Shown here: positions 46,145-55,863 of the stretch, in pieces | How positions within the stretch are numbered: the first letter of the stretch is position 1 | Layout of the letters: each line of letters starts with the position of its first letter | Assembly (NCBI RefSeq): GCF_008017755.1 | Contig: NZ_VRTS01000007.1 | Coordinates: forward strand, 1 to 64,000 | DNA: 64,000 nt | Direction: 5' to 3' | Origin: Alkalisalibacterium limincola | Lineage (GTDB): Bacteria; Pseudomonadota; Gammaproteobacteria; Xanthomonadales; Xanthomonadaceae | Position numbers and translations under genes: made by a program | Notes under the pieces: model-generated | What the model saw: the letters and a program-made list of their open reading frames with translations, nothing else | The model's database searches: none | Told to the model about the DNA's origin: nothing

Positions 46145-47214
46145 ATGCAGAAGCTCGTCCTTTGTGCCGCCGTGGGCGCGGTGCTGTCCCTGGCGTACGC
46201 GCCATCCGTGCATGCCGTGTCGGGTGATCCCGTCATCAAGGCCGTCATGACACTGGAGGAAGTGAACACACTGGTGGTCGTGGGCGAGAACTTCCTGCGC
46301 ATGCCGATGGGCATGAGGGTGACCCTGGGCGCCGAGGGCGAACCCGGCGACATCACCCCGGATTGCCGAAGCTCGCCGGACCGCACGCTGCTCACCTGCA
46401 CGCTGCGCGGCGGGTTGCCGCCGGCGGGCGACTACATGCTGGGCATCACCCAGACCCTCGCGCCGCAGGGCCGGGTGGAGTATCCGCTGACGATCGGTGC
46501 CCTGGGCCCGGTGGGCCCCCAGGGTCCGCAGGGCGAGATCGGCCCGCAGGGGCCGCAGGGCGAATCGGGCCCGCAGGGTGAGCAGGGGGTCCAGGGCGAG
46601 CGGGGCGCGCAGGGTCCGCAGGGCGATCGCGGCCCCCAGGGCGAGCAGGGTGCGCAGGGTGAGCAGGGCCCCAAGGGTGAACAGGGCGTCCAAGGCATTC
46701 CGGGCGTTGCCGGCGAGACCGTCCCCAGGGTGTCATGGGTCCGCGCGGTGAAACGGGCGCCGATGGTCCCCAGGGTCCCCAGGGCATTCCCGGCGAGATC
46801 GGCGCCACCGGCCCGGCCGGCCCCGTCGGTCCCCAAGGCGTCCCAGGCGCGACCGGGCCCACCGGTCCGACAGGCGCCACCGGCCCCGCCGGCCCGCAGG
46901 GTCCCGAAGGCCCGGCCGGGCCGGTGGTCCCGGATGCACGCTTCGGTTCGAACACCAGCTACGCGGCCAGCGGGCGAGGTGGAGAATGCACGCTGGGCGA
47001 AGTCTGGCTTACCGCCGGCGGTGTCGCTTCCGGGCTGCCCCTGAGGGGACAGGTGCTGTCCATTGCCCAGAACCAGGCCTTGTTCGCGTTGCTGGGCACA
47101 CTGTACGGCGGGAACGGCACCACGACCTTCCAGCTTCCGGACCTGCGTGGCGCCGCGCCAAATGGCCTCAGCTATGTAATGTGCGTGCAGGGGCTCTTCC
47201 CGATGCGGGACTGA
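46145..47214 (+). pseudogene. Exported collagen-like protein with tail-collar domain, frameshifted
   Basis: Signal peptide of 24 residues ending APSVHA; an N-terminal domain (PVIKAVMTLEEVNTLVVVGENF...) resembling IPT/TIG folds; then ~30 Gly-X-Y triplets rich in GPQGPQGE; then [39 protein letters not shown] and QLPDLRG, the signature of phage tail-collar domains, ending [12 protein letters not shown] one-base deletion near 46722 (ACCGTCCC for ACCGGTCCC) splits the collagen stretch; restored, the protein is ~356 residues. Probably a secreted or surface trimer; function unknown. It stands alone between katG and the SDR gene. Confidence 0.85.
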
Positions 47215-47234
47215 CCGCCGCACGGACCCTTCGA

Positions 47235-47261
47235 CCCCAGGCCCGCGCTCCGGGCCTGGGG
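47235..47261 (+). terminator. Hairpin after the collagen-like gene
   Basis: CCCCAGGCCC and GGGCCTGGGG form a perfect 10-bp stem with a 7-base loop, 20 bases after the stop. No T-run follows; termination strength is uncertain. Confidence 0.45.
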
Positions 47262-47407
47262 CAGGTGGGCGGCCCGTACGGTCTCCCGGGTCGCCGTGGC
47301 GTGCATTAGCACGTACCATCGCGCCCAGCGCGTGCCGCCAAGGTACTGCGCCGTCTCGCCGTGGATCCCGCCGGCGATGCGCTTTCGCCGTCATCCCGGA
47401 CCTGCCC

Positions 47408-49026
47408 GTGCACACTTCCCCCGTCGCCCCGTCCAGCCAGGACGCGATCACCGATTCCGCCCGCGTGGAAGCTGCGCTGGCCCTGCTTGAAGCGATCGCC
47501 GCGGACCGCAGCGTCCTCGACGCCCTTCCCGAGGCGGATCGAAAGCGCCTGCACCTGGCGGTGGCCCGCGTGCACCACCCGGATCCGAAGGCGAACCGCC
47601 GCAAGCTCAAGCAGCTCCAGCGCGAGGCGCATGCCGAGAAGGTCAAGCGCACCGAAGCGCTGCTCGACCAGACCGGCATCCGCACGCTGCGGCGCAAGCC
47701 GGTGTTCAGCACGCCGAACTACTTCCCGCCGCATCCGCCGGGCGGCGAGAACGTGCTCGAGCATGCCGGCGCAGCCGACGAAAGCCGTGTCGCGGGCGTG
47801 CCCGGTGCGGGCGACACGCTGGGCGCCTCGCCGGAAGTGCTGCACTGCTACGTGTGCAAGGTGAAGTACACCCAGGTTCACCACTTCTACGACCAGATGT
47901 GCCCGGCCTGCGCGCAGTTCAACTTCCAAAAGCGCACGGAGACCGCCGACCTGACCGGCCGCGTCGCGCTGCTCACCGGTGGCCGCGTCAAGATCGGCTA
48001 CCAGGCCGGCCTGAAGTTGCTGCGCGCCGGTTGCGCGCTGATCGTCACCACGCGCTTCCCGCGCGACTCCGCCGCCCGCTACGCCGAGGAGCCGGATTTC
48101 GCCGAGTGGGGCCATCGCCTGGAGGTGTTCGGCCTGGACCTGCGCCACACGCCCAGCGTCGAGGCCTTCTGCAGCCACCTGCTGGCCACGCGCGAGCGCC
48201 TGGATTTCATCATCAACAACGCCTGCCAGACCGTGCGCCGTCCGCCCGAGTTCTACGCGCACATGATGGAGGGCGAGACCGGGTCGATCGATGACGCCCC
48301 CGAGGCGATCCGCCGCCTGGTCGGGAACTACGAAGGCCTGCGCAGCCATGACCTGCTGCCGGAGGCGAAGCGCAGCGTGCTGCAGGTCGGCAACGACAAG
48401 GCACTGGCCGGTGCCGACGGCCTGACCCGCGCCGCCGAGCTGTCGCAGGTGCCGCTGCTGGCCGAGGAACTGCTGGGCCAGAAGCACCTGTTCCCGGAGG
48501 GCCGCCTGGACCAGGACCTGCAGCAGTCGACCTGCGCGACCGCAATTCCTGGCGCCTGCAGCTGGCCGAAGTGCCTTCGGTGGAGTTGCTTGAAGTGCAG
48601 CTGGTGAATGCTGTCGCGCCCTTCATCCTCAACGCGCGCCTGAAGCCGCTGATGCTGCGCACCCCGGGTGCCGACAAGCACATCGTCAACGTGTCGGCGA
48701 TGGAGGGGCAGTTCTACCGAAGCTTCAAGACCACCCGGCACCCGCACACCAACATGGCCAAGGCCGCGCTGAACATGATGACGCGCACCTCGGCGGCCGA
48801 CTACCACGGCGACGGCATCCACATGAACAGCGTCGACACCGGCTGGGTGACCGACGAGGATCCCGCCGACCTGGCCGCGAAGAAGGTCGAGCAGGAGCGC
48901 TTCCACCCGCCGCTGGACATCGTCGACGGCGCCGCGCGGATCGTCGACCCGATCATCGACGGCATCAACACCGGCACGCACGTGTGGGGGCAGTTCCTGA
49001 AGGACTACCGGCCTACCGACTGGTGA
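47408..49026 (+). pseudogene. SDR-family oxidoreductase with zinc ribbon, frameshifted
   Basis: Starts at GTG 47408. A charged helical N-terminus (1-100) is followed by a Cys4 zinc ribbon (C147, C150, C165, C168: CYVCK...CPAC) and a Rossmann domain with TGGRVKIG at 190-197 and a DFIINNACQTVRRPPEFY NNA-like motif. A one-base deletion near 48526 (CAGCAGTCGACC) puts the C-terminal part ([19 protein letters not shown] to KDYRPTDW) in another frame; restored, the protein has ~539 residues. Where normal SDRs have YxxxK, this has TNMAK ([14 protein letters not shown]), so the catalytic tyrosine is missing. Function unknown. Confidence 0.82.
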
Positions 49027-49030
49027 GTCG

Positions 49031-49062
49031 GTGGATGGGCCACGGCGTCGTGGCCCATCCAC
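49031..49062. terminator. Strong bidirectional hairpin
   Basis: GTGGATGGGCCACG and CGTGGCCCATCCAC form a perfect 14-bp stem with a GCGT loop, placed exactly between the ends of two convergent genes (stop at 49026 on plus; restored stop at 49062-49064 on minus). No T-run, but the stem is very stable. Confidence 0.65.
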
Positions 49063-50149
49063 TATTCGCGGTCGCGCAAGTCCGGCAGCGGGAGGCGGAC
49101 CGGTTCGAGGTCGTCTTCGTCCTCATCCTCCTCCGGTTCGTCGGGCAGGCCGACGAACGGATCGGCCGCGACGAACACCCGCGCAGCCTCAGCTCAACAC
49201 CGTCACGCAGCTTGAGTGCGTAGAGCGACTCCATCGCCGGTTTGTGGTCCTGGTACAGCCGCGGCGCGGGCTGCAAGCGGTCGTCCAGGCGCAGGAACAG
49301 GTTGTCCCAGTGGGTCAGCACCACCCGCCGGGCACCGACCGCGGCCACCACCTCGTCCCAGTACGCCTCGCGATACGACGCGCCCTGCGTGCCCAGGTCG
49401 CCGATGCTCAGGTAGACGACATCGGCCTGGTGGTCGGCCAGGTTGCCCGGCAGGAAACCGGCGCTGGAATGCACCAGCACCCGCCGCCCCTCGTGCTCCA
49501 CCAGCATCGAGTAGACCGTGCCGGTGCGGAAGCGCGTCGCGTGGGACGGGGACTTGAGCGGCTCGGTGATGACCCCCGGGGCCCTGTCGCCGGGGGCATG
49601 CAGCGATTCGATGAAGGTCAGGCGGAATCGGCCCAGCGCGATCGTCTCGCCGTCCTCGATCAACTGGATCTGCCGCTCTGGCAGCGGGTGGCCGCGGGCG
49701 ACGTTGGTGACCGACTCGCTGCCGATGACCCGGGCCTCGGTGAGTTCCGCCACGCTCGAGGCATCCATCGCATGGTCGTAGTGCGCGTGCAGCGGGATCA
49801 CCGCCTCGAGGCGCTCCACGCCGAGGCGCTCGAGGACCCGTGCGATCTCCTCGATGTCGGGCTCCAGCGGTGAAAGCACCACTTCGCTGAAGGACGGGCG
49901 ACTGAAGAAGCCGTCGGTGAGGAAGGCGGTCTCGCCGTCGTCGAACAGCAGCGTGGTCGCACCCAGGAACGTGATCCGAAGGCGCGACGGGTCGGCCAGG
50001 ACGAGGCCGGCGTCGCTCTCCGGGAAGGGGACGGTGTGCACGTCGAGCGAGGGCACGTCGGCGAGGCGTTGCCCCGCCCACAGGGCCACGCTGATCGCCA
50101 CGGCGACCACCACCACGGCACCGATGATGAGGAACCTTCGCATCCACAT
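49062..50149 (-). pseudogene. MBL-fold metallo-hydrolase, 3'-frameshifted
   Basis: A membrane-anchored (helix at about 5-25) metallo-beta-lactamase-fold protein. The metal motif is LHAHYDHAMD (HxHxDH), with later ligands in FIESLHAPGD and LTHWDNLF; LRITFLGATTLLFDDGETAFLTDG opens the fold as in UlaG/RomA-like enzymes. A one-base deletion near 49180 diverts the end: as written the frame continues to 49013 with junk sequence, but one base restored gives RVFVAADPFVGLPDEPEEDE and a very acidic tail ending LRDRE at 49062. The core enzyme is unaffected. Substrate unknown. Confidence 0.82.
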
Positions 50150-50192
50150 GTTCTAGCATGGCCGGGAGGGAAGCTGGGAGCGGAGGTTTTCG

Positions 50193-51013
50193 ATGGCGCG
50201 GGCGCTGGTTGGACTGCTGGGTGTGGTCGCTTTGGGCTACGGGCTCTACCTGGCCCTGCTGTGGACCCAGCAGCGCAGCATGATGTTTCCCGGTGCCGGG
50301 TTCTCCCGGGCGGCCGATGCCGCGCTGCCCGCGCGCGCCCGGCGGGTCCCGCTGGAGACGCCCTTCGGGGCGGTCGAGGCGGTGTTCATCGCCGCGCCTC
50401 CGGGGGCGCCGGCGCTGGCCACCCTGATCTACTTCCATGGCAACGCGGAATCCGTGGGACAAAACGTCGGCTTCTTCGCGGACATTTCCGACGACGGATT
50501 CCATGTCCTCCTGACCGGCTATCCCGGCTACGCGGGCAATGACGGCCGCCCACGCGCGAGACGCTGATGCAGGTGGCGCGCGCTGGCCACGACTGGCTGC
50601 AGCAGCATCCCGAGGTGGACCCGAAACGGATCATCGCGGTGGGCCGCTCGGTCGGCAGCGGCCCGGCCACCGAGCTGGCGGCCGAGCGCGAGCTTCCGGC
50701 GCTGGTGCTGATGTCGCCCTTCACCTCGGTGGCCGCGTTCGCCCGGCAGTTCGGTGCGCCGGGGTTCCTGGTGCGCGACCGTTTCGACAATCTCACGCTG
50801 GTGGAGGAGTTTTCCGGGCCGGTGCTGGTCTTTCACGGACGCCGCGACACGATCATTCCCTACACGCACGGAAGCACCCTGGCCGAGCAGGCAGCGCAGG
50901 GCACCCTCGTCACGCTGGAGTGCGGCCACAACGATTGCCCCTACTTCGACGCGGATTTCCGCGGCCGGCTGGTGGATTTCGCCCGGTCCGCGCTTCCCGG
51001 GCGCCACGACTGA
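50193..51013 (+). pseudogene. Alpha/beta hydrolase (BEM46/Ysh-like), frameshifted
   Basis: N-terminal anchor (ALVGLLGVVALGYGLYLALL), then IYFHGNAESVGQN (oxyanion region) and LLTGYPGYAGNDGRP in one frame; a one-base deletion near 50553 shifts to ETLMQVARAGHDWLQQ and the nucleophile elbow VGRSVGSGPA, with acid in VFHGRRDTIIP and histidine in ECGHNDCPYF. Restored, it is a complete ~273-residue hydrolase of the BEM46-like type. Substrate unknown. Divergent from the MBL gene, whose start lies 43 bases away. Confidence 0.83.
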
Positions 51014-51137
51014 TCCGTGACCCGGCGGGGGCGCTGCGGTCTTGGCGAGTTGAAAATGTTCCGGCCCGGTGCAAGCATGTCCGCGCCCCAACGGATTGGT
51101 GGCGCTCCCCGACGCAACACCTTTTGGAAGCACGACC

Positions 51138-53906
51138 ATGGATGCGGTCACCGCCAAGGCCTGGATGGGCCTGATTTCCCAGCGCAGCCGGCTGCTGCAG
51201 ATCGACACCCCCCTGCCCGACGCCCTCCAGGTGGAACGCCTGCGCGGGCGCGAGGCCGTGTGCGAGGGCTTCCGCTTCGAGGTCGACTGCATCTCCGCCT
51301 CGGCCTTCCTCGACCTGCGCGAGCTGCTGGGGCGCGAAGTCGGCCTGCGCCTGGCGCGCCCGACCGGCCAGCCGCTGCACTGGCACGGGCTGGTCACGCA
51401 GGCACGGCGCACCGGCGCGGACGGTGGACTGGCGCGATACCGGCTGGTGCTCGAGCCCTGGCTGGCCCTGCTGGCGCATCGCCGCAATGCGCTGGTGTTC
51501 CAGGACTGCGACGCCCGCGCCGTGCTCGAGCGGGTGTTCGCCGACTACCCGCAGGCCAACGTGCGCTTCGACCTGTCGCTGCCACTGCCCACGCGAGCGA
51601 TCCGAACGCAGTTTCGCGAGACCGACCTGGAGTTCGTGCAGCGGGTGATGGCCGAGGACGGCCTGTCCTGGTACATCGAGCACGCCGCCGAAGAAGCGCA
51701 TGGCCGGCAGGTGCGGCACCGCCTGGTCGTGTTCGACGCGCAGGCGCAGTGCGCGGATGCAGACCCCGCCGCGGTGCGCTTCCACCGGGTCGATGCCACC
51801 GAAGCCAGCGACGCGATCACCCTGTTCAGCCGGCAGTTCGCGGTGGTGCCCGACAGCGCCACGGTGGCCAGCTGGGCGTGCGACCGGCTCGAGGCAGCGT
51901 CGGCCACCGAGGGGCGCGGTCCAAGCGAATCCCCGGGATGGGACGTGTTCGATGGCGCCGGCGCCAGGCGCTTCGATGGTGACGAGGACGCGGCCCGCTG
52001 CGCGCGCGCGCGCCTGGGAGCGCTGCAACTGCCCGGCGAGCTTTATGCCGGCGAGGGCAGTGTTCGCGGCCTGGCGGCGGGCGTGGGGTTCACGCTGTTG
52101 CAGCACCAGGGCCTCGGCGGGAAACGCTACCGGCCCCTGGTCGTGGAGCACGAAGCGGCCAACAACCTGGGTGCGCGAATCGCGACCCTGCTGCAGGCCA
52201 CCGACATCGAACGCGGCACCTATCGCAACCGCTTCGTCTGCGCCCCGGCCGAGCTCGCCCCATTGCCCCTGCCGCGCGTGCGGCCCACGGCGCCTGGGCC
52301 GCAGACCGCACGCGTGGTGGGTCATGCCGACCAGGCCATCACCAGCCAACGCGACCACCAGGTGCGCATCCAGTTTCCGTGGCAGCGCGGCAAGGCCCCG
52401 CTGGCCGGTGGCCTGGAGGACGCGGCCAGCAGCGCCACCCCGGAAGGCCATGCCCCGGGGGACCAGCGCAGCGGCACCTGGGTGCGGGTGGCCGAAGCGG
52501 TCGCCGGCCCGAACTGGGGCACCCACTTCCTGCCCCGCATCGGCAGCGAAGTGCTGGTGGAGTTCGAGCACGGAGACATCGACCGCCCGGTCATCGTCGG
52601 CCAGTTGTACAACGCGGACATCAAGCTCCCGTTTGCCGCAGGGCAGGGCAGCTCCGCCAACCATGCCGGCGTGCTCAGCGGCCTACGGACCGAAGGCCTG
52701 GACGGCGGCCATCCGCAGCAGTGGGTGGTCGACGACACCGACGGCCAGTTGCGCCAGCGCATCGAGACCACGCTGACCGACACCTGCCTCGAGCTGGGAC
52801 ACCTGATCGACCAGTCCGGCACCCGGCGAGGCGACTGCCGCGGTAGCGGGTTCGAACTCAGAAGTCGCGGCTGGGGGCGAATGCACGCCGCCGGCGGCTT
52901 GCTGCTATCCACCACGGCCCGGGAGGGCGCGCGATCCGTGCAGATGGACACGCGCGACGCGCAGGGCCAGCTCCGGGCGGCCGGCTCCACATCGGCCAAT
53001 GTCGCCGACGCCGCCACCGCCCGCGGCGTTCCCGCGACGGCGGCGAACGCTGCGATCGAGACCCTGCTCGATCACCTCGACCCCGACGCCGGTGCCGCGT
53101 ACGAGGGTCCGGTGGGCGGCCAGCCCTCTGGAAAGCCTGCGCCGGGTACAAGGGATCCGGACGCACCGACGGAGCGCTTCGCCCAGCCACAGCTGCTGCT
53201 GGAAGCCCCCAGCGACATCGCCCTGACCAGTGCCGGAACGATGGCGCTGCACGCCAGCGAGCACATCAGCCTGACGTGCCAGGACGACCTGCATCTCGCG
53301 GCCGCCCACACCATCGCCCTGGCCACCGGCGAAAGCGCCGGACTCAGCGCCCATGCCGGGCCCCTGCGCCTGGTTGCCGCCGACGGGCCGGTGAGCCTGC
53401 ACGCGCATACGGATGCCCTGGAACTCCTGGCCGACGACAGCGTGACGATCAGCTCGACCGACGACAGCGTAGAGGTGCTTGCGAAGCAGCGTATCGAGCT
53501 GCGGGTGGGGAACAGTGCGATCACGCTGTCCGGTGGCAACGTCACATTCGCGTGCAGTGGGCGGTTCACCGCCAAAGGGGCAATGCATCCGTTTTCTGGA
53601 GGGGCAAGCGCAACACCGACGTTGTCAACGCTGCCATTCGAAAAGTTCAACCCGCCTGCAAGGTATAGCCAGCAGGTGATTGTTCCCGGGCCACTCCCCC
53701 ATCCGTTCGCGATTTCCGCCCGCGCCGCAGTGGACTTTCAGATCGCACGGACTGGAGCACTGGCGTTCCCGGCCTCGAACGTCAGCGTGGGAGATCGAGT
53801 CTTCACCTGCCAGAGCGAAACAGACGTTTCGATCTGGGTCAGTGAAGGAGATTGGGAGTTTCATGAAACGGTCGCGGTGGAGTCTCACTTGGAGACGAAG
53901 GCATGA
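51138..53906 (+). CDS. vgrG: Type VI secretion spike protein VgrG
   Basis: A 922-residue VgrG. Residues ~1-400 are the gp27-like base (SQRSRLLQIDTPLPDALQVERLRGREAVCEG is typical), followed by the OB-fold/gp5-like part (DHQVRIQFPWQRG, GTHFLPRIGSEVLVEFEHGDIDRPVIVGQLYN), and a DUF2345 beta-helix (about 620-820, LLLEAPSDIALTSAGTMALHASEHISL). The last ~95 residues (from PTLSTLPFEKFNP) are a different extension and the DNA there turns AT-richer. GGAAG lies seven bases before the ATG at 51138. Its stop overlaps the muramidase ATG by four bases. No other T6SS structural gene is in the window, so this is an orphan vgrG locus. Confidence 0.93.
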   Translation: MDAVTAKAWMGLISQRSRLLQIDTPLPDALQVERLRGREAVCEGFRFEVDCISASAFLDLRELLGREVGLRLARPTGQPLHWHGLVTQARRTGADGGLARYRLVLEPWLALLAHRRNALVFQDCDARAVLERVFADYPQANVRFDLSLPLPTRAIRTQFRETDLEFVQRVMAEDGLSWYIEHAAEEAHGRQVRHRLVVFDAQAQCADADPAAVRFHRVDATEASDAITLFSRQFAVVPDSATVASWACDRLEAASATEGRGPSESPGWDVFDGAGARRFDGDEDAARCARARLGALQLPGELYAGEGSVRGLAAGVGFTLLQHQGLGGKRYRPLVVEHEAANNLGARIATLLQATDIERGTYRNRFVCAPAELAPLPLPRVRPTAPGPQTARVVGHADQAITSQRDHQVRIQFPWQRGKAPLAGGLEDAASSATPEGHAPGDQRSGTWVRVAEAVAGPNWGTHFLPRIGSEVLVEFEHGDIDRPVIVGQLYNADIKLPFAAGQGSSANHAGVLSGLRTEGLDGGHPQQWVVDDTDGQLRQRIETTLTDTCLELGHLIDQSGTRRGDCRGSGFELRSRGWGRMHAAGGLLLSTTAREGARSVQMDTRDAQGQLRAAGSTSANVADAATARGVPATAANAAIETLLDHLDPDAGAAYEGPVGGQPSGKPAPGTRDPDAPTERFAQPQLLLEAPSDIALTSAGTMALHASEHISLTCQDDLHLAAAHTIALATGESAGLSAHAGPLRLVAADGPVSLHAHTDALELLADDSVTISSTDDSVEVLAKQRIELRVGNSAITLSGGNVTFACSGRFTAKGAMHPFSGGASATPTLSTLPFEKFNPPARYSQQVIVPGPLPHPFAISARAAVDFQIARTGALAFPASNVSVGDRVFTCQSETDVSIWVSEGDWEFHETVAVESHLETKA

Positions 53907-55075
53907 GTGTCGCAACGAAGCCGTCGCAGTACGTCGTTGCGGCGGGAGACACTCTGGGCGCGATCGCACGGCGCTTTGGCTACAGCGTTGATGAGCTCGT
54001 AGTGGCAAACGAAATACCAGATCCGGACCGAATCGCAGTCGGACAAATGTTGCAGTTGCCCCTTGAGGAGAAAGGTGAACTCGGTAGGGCCGAGGAGGGC
54101 GGCACGCAAGGAAGTCTTCGGATTCTTTTCGTAGACAAGTTGCTGAGGGCCATCTCTGGTTTGGAATTTGTTCTGGAGAGCAACCGGGGCGTGATTCTCG
54201 AAGGGATCACGAATGCTGATGGGCTCAGTGAGAGTGTCAGCGAGCTAAGGGTCGGGGAGGAACTCTCGCTGCTGGTAAAAAGGGCTCGTGGGGGTTTCAA
54301 GAAGGTGATTTCCACCACCTTCGGAGGTGGCGAACGCATCCTGACGGCGTACAGCCCGGCTCTGCTCGTGAAGTCCAGGACCGAGGCCCACGAAGGAATT
54401 CCCGGCAACGACCGGTCTGCCGAAGGTCACCCCCTAATCAGGATTGATGCAGGTGAAGTCGCTCTCGACTTTCTGGACTTCGACTCAGGCGAGAGGATCG
54501 AAGAGTCGGACTATGAGGTTGCCGCTTCGCTCTTGGGGTGCGAGGTCGCCGCCATCAAGGCGGTGGCTCAAGCCGAAACCGGCGCAATGGGAAGCTTCTT
54601 TCAATTGCGGGGCTGGGATTCCGTGCCTGCGATCCTCTATGAGCGCCACTACTTTCACAGGCTCACGAGTGGAGCCTTTGATGCGTCCCATCCCGACATT
54701 TCCGACCGTCGTGCCGGGGCAGGTGGCACGTGGAGCGACCAATATCGGAAACTTCTGAGAGCGTACGCGCTGAGTGAGGAAGCTGCTCTGAAGTCAGCTT
54801 CGTGGACCAAGTTCCAAATCATGGGGGCGAACCATGTCGCCGCGGGATTCGAATCAGTCAGGGAGATGGTGCGTGCCGCCAGCGTGTCGGAAAAATTTCA
54901 TCTCCGGATGTTCGTCTCGTTCATTTCTTCGGACGCGGTATTGCAGAGGTCACTGGTTGGAAAAGATTGGCTAGCCTTTGCCCGCCGTTATAACGGGCCA
55001 GCGCAGCGCGGGTACGACCTACGGATGAGAGAAAACTATGAGAACTTTCGCCGAAATGGCGCGCGCAATGATTGA
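53903..55075 (+). CDS. LysM / N-acetylmuramidase (DUF3380) protein, candidate T6SS effector
   Basis: A 390-residue protein: LysM peptidoglycan-binding domain (8-53, YVVAAGDTLGAIARRFGYS), a beta-rich middle domain (~70-155, ending TAYSPALLVK) and a C-terminal DUF3380 muramidase domain (~205-388). E225 (AQAETGAMGSF) and E248 (VPAILYERHYFHRL) are likely catalytic or active-site acids. No signal peptide, so delivery by the co-translated VgrG is a good explanation: a spike-borne enzyme cutting target-cell peptidoglycan. Base composition is visibly AT-richer than the flanks, suggesting transfer. Overlaps vgrG by four bases and the next gene by 38. Confidence 0.88.
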   Translation: MSVATKPSQYVVAAGDTLGAIARRFGYSVDELVVANEIPDPDRIAVGQMLQLPLEEKGELGRAEEGGTQGSLRILFVDKLLRAISGLEFVLESNRGVILEGITNADGLSESVSELRVGEELSLLVKRARGGFKKVISTTFGGGERILTAYSPALLVKSRTEAHEGIPGNDRSAEGHPLIRIDAGEVALDFLDFDSGERIEESDYEVAASLLGCEVAAIKAVAQAETGAMGSFFQLRGWDSVPAILYERHYFHRLTSGAFDASHPDISDRRAGAGGTWSDQYRKLLRAYALSEEAALKSASWTKFQIMGANHVAAGFESVREMVRAASVSEKFHLRMFVSFISSDAVLQRSLVGKDWLAFARRYNGPAQRGYDLRMRENYENFRRNGARND

Positions 55076-55601
55076 GATGCTCGTGCTGACGACCGCACTT
55101 GTCCATGCAGAGGAAGTGCCCACGCAACCAGCTTTCACGTGCGATAGCCCCGGCGCCACTCTTCAATTCTCTTGCGTAGGAATCGAGGGGGAGCGCATAG
55201 CTTTCTGTGAGAGTCCCGGCGAAGCGAGCGAACGGCAAGAGCATCGTTTGGAACTCGTTGCTGCCGATGGCTCGGCCTCTCGGAGTCTAGGTTTGAGTTC
55301 GTCAGTGGCACCGTTCCGGTTCAACCACTACTCGCGATTTCAAACCGAGTATTTAGAGATTTCGGCCCGAACAGATCACGCCGAGTACCGCGTCTACAAG
55401 CACTACCTCGGCGAGTTCGGGGACGAGAAACCTTCGTATGGCCTGTTGATCACGGATATCAAATCGGGAACTGAGCAACGGTTCGAGTGCGCAAAAGAAG
55501 TCTTTGATGATCTCTCGGTCCTGCCCGATGTTCTCGAGTGTGACCGAGAGAACGCGCTTGGATGTGGCGCCTTCGAAGACCAGACAATCGATCGGAACTA
55601 G
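55038..55601 (+). CDS. Exported Cys-rich protein, candidate immunity protein
   Basis: A 187-residue protein with a signal peptide (cleavage after ALVHA, residue ~24) and six mature cysteines (FTCDSPG, FSCVG, FCESPG, FECAKE, LECDRE, LGCGAF) that could form three periplasmic disulfides. No known family recognised. It overlaps the 3' end of the muramidase gene by 38 bases and shares its AT-richer composition; a periplasmic location is where immunity to a muramidase effector is needed. Function is inferred from context only. Confidence 0.75.
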   Translation: MRTFAEMARAMIEMLVLTTALVHAEEVPTQPAFTCDSPGATLQFSCVGIEGERIAFCESPGEASERQEHRLELVAADGSASRSLGLSSSVAPFRFNHYSRFQTEYLEISARTDHAEYRVYKHYLGEFGDEKPSYGLLITDIKSGTEQRFECAKEVFDDLSVLPDVLECDRENALGCGAFEDQTIDRN

Positions 55602-55863
55602 GATGGAGTCAGAATCCAACAGGCGCTTGGCTAATTGTTGCGCATGCACGCTTCCTGATCTGCCGTGCGGGCGTCGGGCTGACCAAGTCTCATGAGTCGG
55701 CAAATGTCGTACCCGCAATGCCTTCTCTGGCCTTGCCAGTCGATTTTTTCGTTGAAGTACTCATACAGTGGCTTACTCAGGGATTCGGAGCGGTGGTGCG
55801 GGTAAAGGAACGCACTCGTGACCCCGGTGCCGAGGTTTGCAGCGTACTGAGACAGGGGGAAAC
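55602..55863. other. Intergenic region at the end of the vgrG island
   Basis: These 262 bases carry no frame with recognisable protein sequence. Composition changes here from the AT-richer island back to the GC-rich background, so this may be the island's right edge. No direct repeats or integrase remnants were seen. Confidence 0.4.

Noticed and set aside
55353-55718. 121-codon minus-strand frame opposite the candidate immunity gene, considered as an antitoxin or second immunity gene
   Set aside because: Antisense to a gene with a clear signal peptide and correct operon position; no ribosome site or recognisable domain.
55602-55863. Attachment site or integrase remnant at the right edge of the vgrG island
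   Set aside because: No tRNA gene, direct repeat or recombinase-like sequence was found on either side of the island.
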